Shown: positions 28,580 through 37,971 of the stretch, piece after piece
Layout: every line of letters starts with the position of its first letter
Position numbering within the stretch: the stretch's first letter is position 1
Source: an uncultured delta proteobacterium
GTDB lineage: Bacteria; Myxococcota_A; UBA9160; JAFDET01
Direction of reading: 5' to 3'
Length of the DNA stretch: 64,000 bases
NCBI GenBank assembly: GCA_947259215.1
Contig: CAMYLJ010000027.1
Coordinates: 1 to 64,000 of the forward strand
Notes under the pieces: generated by a model
The model's database searches: none
The model's input: only the letters and a program-made list of their open reading frames with translations
What the model was told of the DNA's origin: nothing
Translations under genes and position numbers: made by a program

Positions 28580-29461
28580 TTGAGCGCCAACGCCCTGTCC
28601 GTCGACCTGGAGGAGTACTTCCAGGTCTCCAACTTCGATGGCGTGATCGAGCGCGAACGCTGGGACAGCCTGCCCTCGCGCGTGGCCGACCAGACCGAGC
28701 GCCTGCTGGATCTGTTCGACGCCTGCGCCTGCCGGGCGACCTTCTTCGCGCTCGGCTGGGTGGCCGAGCGACACCCGCAGCTCCTGCGTCGGATCGCGGA
28801 GCGCGGCCACGAGATCGCCTGCCACGGCTTCGGACACGAGCTCGTCTACACGCTCGGTCCCGATCGCTTCCGGGATGACGTGCGGCGCGCGCGGGCAGCG
28901 CTCGCGGACGCGGTGGGCGCCCCGATCAGCGGCTACCGCGCGCCCAGCTACTCCATCACCCGCGACTCGCTCTGGGCGCTGCCGATCCTGGTCGAGGAGG
29001 GCTTCGCCTACGACTCCTCGATCTTCCCGGTCCGCCACCCGCGCTACGGCATTCCGGGCTTCGCCCGCCGCCCGGTCCGGATCGAGCTGGCGAACGGCAC
29101 CTCGATCCGAGAGTTCCCCCTCACCACCGCGCGCGTGGGCCCCGTGTGGCTGCCCATCGCCGGAGGCGCCTACCTGCGCTTCCTGCCGGGACCGCTGCAT
29201 CGCTGGGCGTTCCGGCGCCTGGTCCGGGCCGGCGAGCCCACCCTGCTCTACGTGCATCCCTGGGAGATCGACCCGGAGCAGCCGCGGCAGCGGGTCGGGT
29301 GGCAGGTGCGGGTGAACCACTATCACAACCTGGGCCGCACGGAGCGCCGCTTGGAGGCGCTGCTGCGGGAGCACCGCTTCGCACCCCTGGGCGAGGTCCT
29401 GGAGGGGCTCGAGGCGGCCTCGGGGCTTCCCCGGGTGCCGCTGGAGGCGATGGCCGCCTGA
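28580..29461 (+). CDS. Polysaccharide deacetylase, exosortase-locus type
   Basis: 293 aa, a NodB-fold deacetylase of the XrtA-associated group with the DUF3473-like C-terminus. Visible are SVDLEEYFQVSNF with the catalytic/metal Asp, GHEIACHGFGHELVYTL with the metal His residues, GYRAPSYSIT, and LLYVHPWEIDPEQPR near the end. It probably removes N-acetyl groups from the exopolysaccharide. The TTG start lacks a good Shine-Dalgarno and depends on coupling to the sugar transferase stop four nt upstream. Confidence 0.88.
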   Translation: MSANALSVDLEEYFQVSNFDGVIERERWDSLPSRVADQTERLLDLFDACACRATFFALGWVAERHPQLLRRIAERGHEIACHGFGHELVYTLGPDRFRDDVRRARAALADAVGAPISGYRAPSYSITRDSLWALPILVEEGFAYDSSIFPVRHPRYGIPGFARRPVRIELANGTSIREFPLTTARVGPVWLPIAGGAYLRFLPGPLHRWAFRRLVRAGEPTLLYVHPWEIDPEQPRQRVGWQVRVNHYHNLGRTERRLEALLREHRFAPLGEVLEGLEAASGLPRVPLEAMAA

Positions 29462-29573
29462 CCCGCGGGGAAGCGCGTCCGAGTAACTTCGGGATCGTTC
29501 GTCACCTTTCGCCGGGTGAGGGATACTCCTCAAGCACCTGGCTGCCCGGGCAAGGGACGGAACCGCACCTGGC

Positions 29574-31718
29574 ATGATGAGCGTCTTCGCCGACTTCCAG
29601 CTCGAGGACATCTTCGAGCTCATCGATCGCCGCAAGTGGTGGCTCGCGATGGCGCTCGTCGTGGGTCTGGCCTTCGGGGTGCTGGCCTACGTGGTGCTGC
29701 CGGCGACCTACGTGTCCAGCACGACCATCCTGGTGGAGCCCCAGGAGATCCCCAGTGAGTTCGTCAAGTCCACGGTCACCCTCGGCGTGAAGCAGCGCCT
29801 GCGCACGCTCAGCGAGCGCGTGACGAGCTTCGCCAACCTGACGTTGCTGATCGAGGCCGTGGGGGAGGACGTGCTCGATCCCGAGGGCGGCATGGGTCGC
29901 GAGGCGATCATGAACGTGATCCGAGGGAAGCTGGACGTCGAGCTCCAGGGTGGCACGGGCTCGTCGGTGTTCCAGATCAGCTATCGCGACAAAGATCCGG
30001 AGCGGGCGGCCGCCGTGACGCGCCAGGTCGCCGACCTGTTCGTCGCGGAGAACATCAAGGACCGCGCCGCCCAGGCGACCACGACGGCGGAGTTCCTCGA
30101 CCGCGAGCTCGCGAAGCTGTCCGTGGAGCTCGAGCGGATGGAGACCGAGTTCGCCAACTTCCGGAAGCAGCAGTCGGGGGCGCTACCGGACCAGCTCGAC
30201 GCGAACCTGCACAGCCTCGAGCGGCTGGACGATGCGGTGCAGGCGAACCGGGAGTCCCAGACCCAGATCCAGGAGCGGATCGCCCTGCTGGAGGACAGGA
30301 TGACGTCGCCGCTGTTCGCAGGCGACGACGAGGCCTTGCCCGCGAATTCGCCGGCCGCCCAGCTGATCGGCCTGCGCGCCAGCCTCAGGAACGCCGAGCG
30401 GGTCTACACCGCGGAGCATCCGAACGTGGTGCGGCTCCGCAACGAGATCGCGGTGGTCGAGAAGGAGGTCGAGGAGGCCGCCGCCGCGGCCGACGCGGGA
30501 GACCTCTCGCGGCTCGACCCCACCACGCGCCGGTTCGTGGTGCAGATCGAACGGGAGAAGCTGCAGCTCGTCTCCCTGCAGCGCAAGGAGGCGACCCTGC
30601 GCGCGCGCATCCAGGAGGTGGAGCGCCGCGTGGACGAGACGCCAGACCTCGCCCACGACATGCAGGCGATGCTGCGCCAGATCGGCAGCCTGCGCGCCAC
30701 CTACAGCAGGCTGCTCGCCAAGAAGCGGGACGCTTCCCTGGCTCGCAATCTGGAGATGGCGCAGAAAGGAGAGCGCTTCAAGGTGTTGCGGCCCGCCCGC
30801 GCGCCCCGCTACCCGGCCTCTCCGAGCCTGTGGATCACCCTGCCGGCAGGCGTGGCGCTCAGCCTCGCGATCGTCGTCGTGCTGATCCTGGTGGCCGAGA
30901 CGCGCAACCCCTCCTTCCGCTCGGTGGCCCGCCTGACGCGATCCCTCGGCCTGCCGGTGCTGGCGTCGGTACCGCGGATCGACGACGACCGCATCTTCGA
31001 GGACGGACCGCCCGACGACGTGGACCCGAGGTTGGTGGTGCACACAGCGCCCGAGTCGGCGCCGGCCGAGCAGTACCGGAGCTTCGTGCCGGTCTTCCTG
31101 GAGGACGAGAAGCGCCGGGTCGTCCTGGTGACGAGTGCCGCCCGCGGCGACGGCAAGTCGCTGACCTGCATGAACCTGGCGCTCACGGTGGCACGCGACG
31201 TCAATCGCCGCGTCCTGGTGATCGATGCGGACCTGCGTCGCCCGACGGCGCACCGGCTCCTGCGCGTGCGCGCCCCGGCGGGTCTCACGGAGGTGCTCGG
31301 GGGCAGCGCAAGCTTCGAGGAGACGGTCATCACGACCCAGGTCCCGAACCTGTCCCTGCTGGCGGCGGGTCGGGCGACCAAGAACCCCCTGACCCTCCTC
31401 ACCGACAAGTCCTTCCTCGAGCTGCTGGAGCACGCACGCAACGACTACGACGCCATCTTCATCGACTCGCCGCCGCTCATGCCCGTGGTGGACACGAAGC
31501 TGCTGCGCAAGCTGGCCGACATGGTCGTGTTCGTGGTGCGCGCGGACGCGACGCCGCGCGAGGCCGTGCTCCGCTCGCTCAAGGAGATGCGCGAGGTCGC
31601 CGGCGTGGTGTTCAACCAGGTCAGCGCGGGCTCGTTCCGCCGCTACTACTACTACGACGCCTACTCCCGCTACGCCTACGGCGAGCCCGGCGAGGGAGGC
31701 TCCGATGAAGATGTCTGA
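29574..31718 (+). CDS. Wzc-type chain-length determinant fused to tyrosine autokinase
   Basis: 714 aa. First membrane helix about 23-42, a periplasmic Wzz domain with long coiled coil (about 60-400), second helix about 423-443, then a cytoplasmic BY-kinase. Kinase motifs are Walker A SAARGDGKS (about 521), Walker A-prime VLVIDADLRRP (about 548) and Walker B IFIDSPPL (about 628). A tyrosine cluster YYYYDAYSRYAYG lies near the C-terminus. It controls polymer length, with cycling driven by autophosphorylation and by a phosphatase, for which the gene at 39086 is a candidate. It combines in one chain what are separate proteins in many exosortase loci. Confidence 0.93.
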   Translation: MMSVFADFQLEDIFELIDRRKWWLAMALVVGLAFGVLAYVVLPATYVSSTTILVEPQEIPSEFVKSTVTLGVKQRLRTLSERVTSFANLTLLIEAVGEDVLDPEGGMGREAIMNVIRGKLDVELQGGTGSSVFQISYRDKDPERAAAVTRQVADLFVAENIKDRAAQATTTAEFLDRELAKLSVELERMETEFANFRKQQSGALPDQLDANLHSLERLDDAVQANRESQTQIQERIALLEDRMTSPLFAGDDEALPANSPAAQLIGLRASLRNAERVYTAEHPNVVRLRNEIAVVEKEVEEAAAAADAGDLSRLDPTTRRFVVQIEREKLQLVSLQRKEATLRARIQEVERRVDETPDLAHDMQAMLRQIGSLRATYSRLLAKKRDASLARNLEMAQKGERFKVLRPARAPRYPASPSLWITLPAGVALSLAIVVVLILVAETRNPSFRSVARLTRSLGLPVLASVPRIDDDRIFEDGPPDDVDPRLVVHTAPESAPAEQYRSFVPVFLEDEKRRVVLVTSAARGDGKSLTCMNLALTVARDVNRRVLVIDADLRRPTAHRLLRVRAPAGLTEVLGGSASFEETVITTQVPNLSLLAAGRATKNPLTLLTDKSFLELLEHARNDYDAIFIDSPPLMPVVDTKLLRKLADMVVFVVRADATPREAVLRSLKEMREVAGVVFNQVSAGSFRRYYYYDAYSRYAYGEPGEGGSDEDV

Positions 31719-31929
31719 GCACGAGTTCCTCACGACCGCCCAGGTCCTCGGTCTGTTGCAGATCGGGCGCACCAAGCTGTGGGAGCTGGTGCGGGACGGG
31801 GCCTTTCCTGCGTACCGCATCGGCGAGGGGGCGAACGCCCCGCTCCGCTATCGACGCCTCGACGTCGTGGGCTGGCTCGAGAGCCGGCGCGTCGGCGCCA
31901 GCGACACCCAACAACCCGTCGCCGAATGA
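31705..31929 (+). CDS. Small excisionase-type helix-turn-helix protein
   Basis: 74 aa, almost entirely one MerR-like/excisionase HTH: FLTTAQVLGLLQIGRTKLWELVRDG then RIGEGANAPLRYRRLDVVGWLESRR. The domain normally binds DNA in excisionases or small regulators (HTH_17, TIGR01764-type). It overlaps the end of the Wzc gene by 14 nt with its own GGGAGG, and its stop overlaps the next gene (ATGA). It is thus embedded in the exopolysaccharide operon, where a feedback regulator is plausible. No mobile element accompanies it. Confidence 0.8.
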   Translation: MKMSEHEFLTTAQVLGLLQIGRTKLWELVRDGAFPAYRIGEGANAPLRYRRLDVVGWLESRRVGASDTQQPVAE

Positions 31930-33407
31930 GCCCGCCGCTGGCGCGCCCGCTGCCACCGCGACCGCGAGCGTGGGAGTGGTGGGTCGCCGGAGCCGGCGCC
32001 GGGATCCTGCTGGGCGTGGCCGAGTCGGCGCTGGCGCAGCTCGCCGGCGCCCCGCTGCCGCCGCGCCTCACCTTCGCCTACGTGGGCATTGCCGGCGTCT
32101 TCTGCGCCGCCGGGGCGGGGCTGGTGGGTGCGACCGTCGGCCGTCGCGAGGGGCGGTCAGCGCTCGCGGGCTGGGTGCTGGCGCCCGTGGTCGCCCTGCC
32201 CGCGCTGGCTGGAGCCGCCCGACTGACCGTGGCGGACGAGCCGCGGACGGCGGCCCTGCTGGCCGCGCTGGCCCTGACGGGCGGCGGCATCCTGGGCTGG
32301 GTCGCCTCCCGAGCCGCCACCCGCCTGGAGGCGGCGGGCGTCCCGATTGCGGGCTGGGGGCTGTGGACCGGGGCGGCGCTCCTCGTGGCCGGCGCCGAGC
32401 AGGCGACCGGCCCGACCGCCGGCCTCGGCGTCGCGGTGGGCGCCCTGTTGGCCGCCTTCGCAGCCACGGCCGGGGCCGCCTGGCTCGCGGCGCGACCCCG
32501 CCGGATACGCACCTCCTGGGGCGTCGCCATGGTCGTGCTGGCGCTGCTCACCTGCGCCGTGGCCTGGCTCGAGCCCCTGCGTCGCCTGGCGGTGGATCCC
32601 GGCGCTCAGCGGCCGGTGGTGCGCGCGCCCGCCAGCCTCCTGGCCGTCTCCCTGCCGCCCGAGGGCGACGAGACGGAGGACCTCGCCTCCTGGGGGGTCG
32701 CGACCTCCCAGGCGCTGGCGTTCGACGAGCTGATCGAGGGGGTTGCCCCCGCCGATCTGCCGGACGTGCTGCAGCTCAGCTCCGGAGAGCCGCTCGTCGC
32801 CGTGCTCGCAGCGAGCGGCTACGCCACGGCCACCATCCTGCGCGATCCCCTGCGCGAGGCCCCGGCCGGCGCTCGTGAGCTCGACGAACGCCTCGCCGCC
32901 GGCGGGATGCTGCGCCGTCACGGCGGCCGCGCCGCGGGAGGTCAGCTGCTGCTGGCGTTGGCGCCGGAACAACGCCAGGCGGTCGGCCTCGACGAGACCC
33001 TGCGCGGGCCCGAAGCTTTGACGTCGTCCGCGCTGCTCTGGCTGGCGGGCTGGCGCTGGCAGCGCTCGAGCAACCCCTTCGCGCTGGTCGTGGACTACGG
33101 CGCCCGGGGCGAGCGGCGAGCGCCCCCTGAAACGGGGGCCCAGCTGGCGGAGCTGCTCGAGGCGCTCTATCTGCTCGAGGCCGATGCCAGCACCTTCGTG
33201 CTGGTGCTGCGGCCCGAGCCCGGCGGCCCCACCCGGCTCGCACTGCGGGTGCCCCCGCTTTGGCGAGACGCCCCGCGCGGCGCGGTTGCGCGGGAACCCG
33301 TCGCCGCCGGCGCCTGGGCGGACGGGCTCTTCCGCAGTCTCGCCAGCCCGCCGGCCGCTCCCGTCTGGATGCCGGGGATGACCTTCGAGCCGCTGCTCGC
33401 GGACTAG
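31926..33407 (+). CDS. Polytopic membrane protein with periplasmic C-terminal domain
   Basis: 493 aa. About seven hydrophobic segments occupy residues 15-225, then a soluble domain of about 260 residues. The family is not recognised. The soluble part (PEGDETEDLASWGVATSQALAFDEL and later VVDYGARGE) has a spacing that recalls membrane-bound sulfatase/phosphoglycerol-transferase proteins. It lacks their metal ligands, so a degenerate alkaline-phosphatase fold is only a suggestion. The ATG overlaps the HTH gene stop. It is the last gene of the Wzc transcription unit. Confidence 0.65.
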   Translation: MSPPLARPLPPRPRAWEWWVAGAGAGILLGVAESALAQLAGAPLPPRLTFAYVGIAGVFCAAGAGLVGATVGRREGRSALAGWVLAPVVALPALAGAARLTVADEPRTAALLAALALTGGGILGWVASRAATRLEAAGVPIAGWGLWTGAALLVAGAEQATGPTAGLGVAVGALLAAFAATAGAAWLAARPRRIRTSWGVAMVVLALLTCAVAWLEPLRRLAVDPGAQRPVVRAPASLLAVSLPPEGDETEDLASWGVATSQALAFDELIEGVAPADLPDVLQLSSGEPLVAVLAASGYATATILRDPLREAPAGARELDERLAAGGMLRRHGGRAAGGQLLLALAPEQRQAVGLDETLRGPEALTSSALLWLAGWRWQRSSNPFALVVDYGARGERRAPPETGAQLAELLEALYLLEADASTFVLVLRPEPGGPTRLALRVPPLWRDAPRGAVAREPVAAGAWADGLFRSLASPPAAPVWMPGMTFEPLLAD

Positions 33408-33463
33408 CGACGGGCCGCGACGCCGCGCGACCCGCCAGTCACCCTTCTCGCCGAAGCAGCTGG

Positions 33464-33469
33464 TAGGAT
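33464..33469 (+). promoter_or_regulatory. -10 element placed for leaderless glycosyltransferase gene
   Basis: TAGGAT lies 8 nt before the ATG at 33478, with no Shine-Dalgarno between. Confidence 0.4.
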
Positions 33470-33477
33470 CCGGCGCC

Positions 33478-34596
33478 ATGCGCGTGGCCCTGGCCCTGGA
33501 GTCGAGCGGACCCGGTGGCGCCGAGAAGGTGCTGATCGAGCTGGCGGAGGGCCTGCGGGCGGCGGGCGATGAGCCCGTGATCTTCAGCCTGCGCCCGGGC
33601 TGGATGATCGAGGGCGCCCGCGCCCGCGGCCTTCCCGTCGAGCTGGTGCCGCAGCGGGCGGGCCTCGATCCGCTGTGGGTACCCGCGTTCGCCCGCCGGC
33701 TGCGGCGCGGCGGGTTCGAGCTGCTGCACAGCCACGAGTTCCTGATGAACGTCTACGGCGGCGCCGCGGCGCGCCTGGCAGGACTCCCGACCCTGGCCAC
33801 GGTGCACGGCCACACCTGGATCGCCGATCACCCGCGCCGGCCGCTGGCCTACCGGCTGCTGCGGCGCTCGGGCATGCGGGTCGCCACCGTCTCCCACGAG
33901 CTCGCCCGCTACCTGGGCTCCGTCTTGCGGATCGCCAGCGACGAGATCGACGTCGTGCACAACGGAATCCCCGTGCCGCCCCGGCCGCCGGAAACGGCGC
34001 GGGCCGAGGCGCGACGCGCGCTCCCCCTGCCCGCCGACGGGCCGCTGGTGCTGGCGGTCGGCAACCTCTACCCGGTGAAGGACCACGCGACACTCCTGCG
34101 CGCCGCGGCGCGCCTGCCCTCGGCGCAGGTCGCGATCGCCGGGCGCGGCGCCGAGGAGGCGTCGCTTCGGGCCCTCGCGGCCGAGCTGCGGATCCACGCT
34201 CGGGTCCATCTGCTCGGCCTGCGCGACGACGTGGGGCGCATGCTCGTCGCGGCCGACGTGCTGGCGCACCCCTCGCGCCAGGAAGGGCTCCCCATGGCGA
34301 TCCTCGAGGCCATGGCGGCGGGGCGTCCGGTCGTCGCGTCGGCCGTGGGGGGGATCGGCGAGGCCGTGATCGACGGAGCCACGGGACTCCTCGTTCCCCC
34401 GCAGGACCCCCAGGCGCTGAGCACGGCGCTCGCGCGCGTGCTCGAGTCCCCGGAGCTCCGGGAACGCCTGGGCGCAGCCGGCCACGCGCGGGCGCAGGCC
34501 GAGTTCTCCCGCCAGCAGATGACCGCGCGCTACCGCGCCCTCTTTGCCCACCTGCGGGCCGGCCGGGCGGACGCCTCGGCCAGCACCTCGCGGTAG
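33478..34596 (+). CDS. GT4-family glycosyltransferase (GT-B fold)
   Basis: 372 aa. GPGGAEKVLIELAEGL at the N-terminus and the GT4 donor site near the C-terminus (HPSRQEGLPMAILEAMAAG, with the E-x7-E pattern) define a retaining nucleotide-sugar transferase. The middle contains LAVGNLYPVKDHATL. The sugar is unknown. Its 3' end overlaps the convergent glycosyltransferase gene by 67 nt. Because of the -10 at 33464, it appears to have its own promoter rather than reading through from the gene ending at 33407. Confidence 0.92.
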   Translation: MRVALALESSGPGGAEKVLIELAEGLRAAGDEPVIFSLRPGWMIEGARARGLPVELVPQRAGLDPLWVPAFARRLRRGGFELLHSHEFLMNVYGGAAARLAGLPTLATVHGHTWIADHPRRPLAYRLLRRSGMRVATVSHELARYLGSVLRIASDEIDVVHNGIPVPPRPPETARAEARRALPLPADGPLVLAVGNLYPVKDHATLLRAAARLPSAQVAIAGRGAEEASLRALAAELRIHARVHLLGLRDDVGRMLVAADVLAHPSRQEGLPMAILEAMAAGRPVVASAVGGIGEAVIDGATGLLVPPQDPQALSTALARVLESPELRERLGAAGHARAQAEFSRQQMTARYRALFAHLRAGRADASASTSR

Positions 34597-35645
34597 AGCG
34601 CCGCCGTTTCGCGGGCCGCGCGCGCGGCGGTGAACGCCTCGCAGTAGCGCACACGCGCCGCCGCAGAGGCGCGCCCGCCCGCAGCCGGGTCCGCCGTCAC
34701 GTGCAGCAGGGCCGCCGCCCAGGCGTCGGCGTCCCGGTCGCGCTGCAGCCAGCCGGCCGGCCGATCCCCCAGGATCTCCGCCACCCCGGGCAGATCGGCC
34801 GCCAGCACCGGCGTCCCGAGGGCCAGCGACTCGATCACGCCGATCGGATTTCCTTCGTGCAGGCTCGGGACGAGCAGCGCCCGCCATTGCGCGAGTCTCG
34901 GCAGGGGATCGGCTTCGAAGCCGACGAAGCGGATGCGTGCGGCGGCCCCGCTCGCGGCGGCCCGCTGTTCCAGCACCGCGCGCAGCGGACCGTCACCCAC
35001 CACCTCCAGCTCCAGCTCGGGGCAGCGCGCCACCGCGTCGACAGCGAGGTCGATGCCCTTCACCGGGTCGAGCCGCCCGAGCACGCCCACGCGGCGCGGG
35101 CGCTGCGCCCAGTCCGGGGGTGCCACGCGGGGGGCCGGATCGACGATGCCGTTCCAGATGCGGGTCACCCGGGACGCGCCCACCCGGCGCGCGAGCCAGG
35201 CCTCGACCTCGGTGGAGACGGCGATCACCCGCCGCGCGGCCCTGCGCTTCGTCCAGAGGTCGACGCCCGTGTAGGCGACCATCCGCATGCCGGCCAGGCC
35301 CGGGAAGCGCTCCGGCCGGCCGTGCTGGGTGGCCAGCCACGGGCGGCTCGAGCGGGCCGCGAGCAGGTTCTCCTTGTAGCGGTGTGCGTGCACCAGGTCG
35401 GCGTCGGCCAGCAGCGGGCGTACCTCGGCCAGCAGCGACCGGAAGCGACGGCCCGCCTCCGGCACCACGCGCACCTCCACGCCTGCGTCGGCGAGCCGCT
35501 CCGCCAGCTCGCCGGGGTTCAGCACCAGCGCGCCGACCCGGCACTCTCCGCTCGCCGCGAGGGCCGAGAGCAGGTGCCAGGTGGCCACCTCGGCGCCAGC
35601 CCAGCGATCGCCCGACGCCAGGTGCACGACCCGCGGCTCGCTCAT
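34530..35645 (-). CDS. GT4-family glycosyltransferase
   Basis: 371 aa. The N-terminal acceptor half has LASGDRWAGAEVATWHLL and DADLVHAHRYKENLLAA. The donor half has GVLGRLDPVKGIDLAV and the E-x7-E motif in PSLHEGNPIGVIESLALG. It is the last gene of a five-gene minus-strand operon in which each gene overlaps the next by 4 nt. ATG 35645 overlaps the ATP-grasp stop (ATGA). Its tail runs 67 nt into the convergent glycosyltransferase gene. Confidence 0.92.
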   Translation of the reverse strand: MSEPRVVHLASGDRWAGAEVATWHLLSALAASGECRVGALVLNPGELAERLADAGVEVRVVPEAGRRFRSLLAEVRPLLADADLVHAHRYKENLLAARSSRPWLATQHGRPERFPGLAGMRMVAYTGVDLWTKRRAARRVIAVSTEVEAWLARRVGASRVTRIWNGIVDPAPRVAPPDWAQRPRRVGVLGRLDPVKGIDLAVDAVARCPELELEVVGDGPLRAVLEQRAAASGAAARIRFVGFEADPLPRLAQWRALLVPSLHEGNPIGVIESLALGTPVLAADLPGVAEILGDRPAGWLQRDRDADAWAAALLHVTADPAAGGRASAAARVRYCEAFTAARAARETAALYREVLAEASARPARRWAKRAR

Positions 35646-36820
35646 CCGAGGCGCTCCCGCAGCTCGCGCCAGAAGGGGCGCGGGTCGTCGCGGCGCCAGA
35701 CCTCGAGGCGGGTCCCGTCGAAGAAGCTGGCGAAGAACCCGGCCAGCACGGCCCAGACACCGCGACCCAGCGCCCGGCGCTCGGCCGGTCGCCGCAGGGC
35801 GATCCAGGTGTGATCCACGTCCCCGAGCAGCCAGCGTGTGCGCACCCCGAGCCGCGGCGCGGGCGCCTGGATCGGCACGCCCCGGGCGAGGTCCACCAGC
35901 AGGCCCGGGAAGTCCACCCCCGCGTCGATCGCGAGCTGCACCGAGCCCCAGAGCCGCGGGTTCAGCTCCATCAGCATCGCACGCCCGTCGGGTGTGCGGC
36001 GGAATTCGAGCATCGCCAGCCCATGCCACCCGAGCTCGCCGACGAGGCGCTCGCAAGCGGCGAGCTCGGCGGGCTCCATGTCCCGCGACTCGGACACCAC
36101 GCTGGCGCCGCCGGAGGGGGGCTTCTCGCGCAGCCGGCGGTGTGCGAAGCGCGCGCGCACCACGCCGTGATCCACCAGCAGGAAGACGCCCTCGCCGTGC
36201 CCCGGCACGAACTCCTGGATCAGCGCGCCGCCGGCCATGCCGGGCTGGCGGATCGCTTCGGCGAGCTCGCCCGGTGTATTCACGCGCACCGGATGACCTC
36301 CCTCGGCCCAGCCAAGCCCGTTGCGCCAGCGCGAGCGCCGCGGCTTCAGGACCACCGGGTAGTCGAGCCCCGACGGGAGCGTGGCGAGCGTGGACGGATC
36401 CTCCGCCAGGGCGCCGCGCGGCGTCGCGATCCCGACGCGTGCGGCAGCCTCGAGGAGCGCATGCTTGTCCACCGCCACGGCGTACGCCTCGCGCGGCGGA
36501 GCGGCCAATACGCAGCCCGACGGCAGGCAGGTGTCGAGCAGGTTCGCCGTCGCCACCTCGCTGACCGGCAGGACCAGCGTCTCGCCCAGGGACGCCGCCA
36601 GCCGCGCGAGACCTGCGCTCCACTCCTCGGGCGCCCGCTCGGGATCGGGCAACACGTGCTCGGCCGCCGCGTGGCGCGACGCGGCCGCGAGGCAGCCGGC
36701 GCGGCGCGCCAGGACGTGGACCGCCAGGCCGCGGGCTCCGAGGGCGCGGGTGGCCGCCAGCGCCGGACGGGACTCGCCGTCGGTCACGAGAACGCTGACT
36801 TCGGGGCCGGGCCGGCTCAC
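35642..36820 (-). CDS. ATP-grasp enzyme (carbamoyl-phosphate-synthase-like)
   Basis: 392 aa. An N-terminal pre-grasp Rossmann region (VLVTDGESRPALAATRALGARG) is followed by the ATP-grasp core with PVVLKPRR, GALIQEFVPG and the Mg ligands in LMELNPRLWGS. ATP-grasp enzymes join a carboxylate to an amine via an acyl phosphate. In polysaccharide loci such genes are thought to attach amino acids or similar groups to sugars; the substrate here is unknown. GTG 36820 overlaps the aminotransferase stop. Confidence 0.85.
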   Translation of the reverse strand: MSRPGPEVSVLVTDGESRPALAATRALGARGLAVHVLARRAGCLAAASRHAAAEHVLPDPERAPEEWSAGLARLAASLGETLVLPVSEVATANLLDTCLPSGCVLAAPPREAYAVAVDKHALLEAAARVGIATPRGALAEDPSTLATLPSGLDYPVVLKPRRSRWRNGLGWAEGGHPVRVNTPGELAEAIRQPGMAGGALIQEFVPGHGEGVFLLVDHGVVRARFAHRRLREKPPSGGASVVSESRDMEPAELAACERLVGELGWHGLAMLEFRRTPDGRAMLMELNPRLWGSVQLAIDAGVDFPGLLVDLARGVPIQAPAPRLGVRTRWLLGDVDHTWIALRRPAERRALGRGVWAVLAGFFASFFDGTRLEVWRRDDPRPFWRELRERLG

Positions 36821-37971
36821 GCCGCGTCTCCGAGCGCCCGCACGATGCATTCGACGTAACGTTCCGCGTCGGCGTGAGTGGGCAGGGTCAGGATGCGGGC
36901 CGCCAGCGCGCGCGCGCCCGCACACGACCGACGCTCCACCAGATGCGGGGCGAGCGGGGTCACGCGATCCAACGCGTCGGGATACGAGGGACTCGCCCCG
37001 AACGAGGCCAACGCCTCGAGGGCACGCACGCGGGCACCGGCATTGGGCGCGCGCACGGCCAGGCGCGGATAGACCCCGCGCTCGCCGGGAGCCGCGACGA
37101 GCGGCTCGAAGCGCGACTCCGCAGCCACCCGTTCGGCCAGGGCCAGCGCCCGTTCCGCCCGGCGCGCGGCGGCGGCCGCCACGTCTGCCACGCCCGCTGC
37201 CGCCAGCGCGAGCGACGCCGGGGCAATGGGTCCCCTCGGAAAGACCGGGTCGTAGATCGTCGCGCCCACGTGCAACGCCGGCACGGCGGCCAGCCAGCCG
37301 AAGACGCGCGGCGAGAGGGCCGCGTTTGCGGCCAGCGCGCGCAGCAGCGCGCCCCAGCGCGCGGGCGCCGGCGGAACCTCCGCGCTGGCCCCGGCGGCCC
37401 GCCACACGAGCGCCCCCCCGCCGAGCCCGGAGAGTGGCTTGCCGCGGGCGAAGGAGAGGAGCGCCACGTCGCCGCGACCACCCACGGGCCCGTCGCCGGC
37501 GCCGGCGGCCAGGCTCTGCGCCGCGTCGTCCACCACGGCCGCGCCCGCCGCCGCGGCGAGCGCGTGCACGGGCGCCACGGGCTCCGGCACGCCGTACAGG
37601 TTGCACACCACCACGGCCGCGGTTCGCTCCAGGGGCTGGCGCCTCAGGTCCTGGAGATCGATGCGGCCGGCTGCGTCCACGTCCACGAGTCGCACGCGCA
37701 GACCGGCCGCCACCACCGACGCCGGCACCGACCAGCAGGTGTAGGCCGGCACGACCACCTCCTGCCGGCCGCGTTCCGCGGCCAGGCGCACGAGCGCAGC
37801 CCGCAGGGCGTCGCGCCCCGACACGTGCAGCTCGACCGGTCCGGCCAGGCCGACGAGCTCGGCCAGGGCGCCGGCCAGACGGTTCGCCGCATCCCCCGGT
37901 GCGAGCAGCGAGGCCAGACGAGCGAGGGGCACGGGCTCCCCCGCCGGCGGAACCCGGAACCTGCGGTTCAT
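36817..37971 (-). CDS. DegT/DnrJ/EryC1 sugar aminotransferase
   Basis: 384 aa PLP-dependent enzyme. Features are VVPAYTCWSVPASVVAAGL, the PLP-contacting Asp in AVVDDAAQSL, and the Schiff-base Lys in LLSFARGKPLSGLGGG. Family members transaminate keto-sugar nucleotides. In this gene order it would make an amino sugar that the ATP-grasp enzyme could acylate. The C-terminal 120 residues are Ala-rich and diverge from typical members. ATG 37971 overlaps the GT2 stop by 4 nt. Confidence 0.87.
   Translation of the reverse strand: MNRRFRVPPAGEPVPLARLASLLAPGDAANRLAGALAELVGLAGPVELHVSGRDALRAALVRLAAERGRQEVVVPAYTCWSVPASVVAAGLRVRLVDVDAAGRIDLQDLRRQPLERTAAVVVCNLYGVPEPVAPVHALAAAAGAAVVDDAAQSLAAGAGDGPVGGRGDVALLSFARGKPLSGLGGGALVWRAAGASAEVPPAPARWGALLRALAANAALSPRVFGWLAAVPALHVGATIYDPVFPRGPIAPASLALAAAGVADVAAAAARRAERALALAERVAAESRFEPLVAAPGERGVYPRLAVRAPNAGARVRALEALASFGASPSYPDALDRVTPLAPHLVERRSCAGARALAARILTLPTHADAERYVECIVRALGDAA

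Noticed and set aside
31705-31929. Mobile element marked by an excisionase-like gene
   Set aside because: No integrase, repeats or composition shift surround it, and its overlaps with both neighbours show it belongs to the operon.
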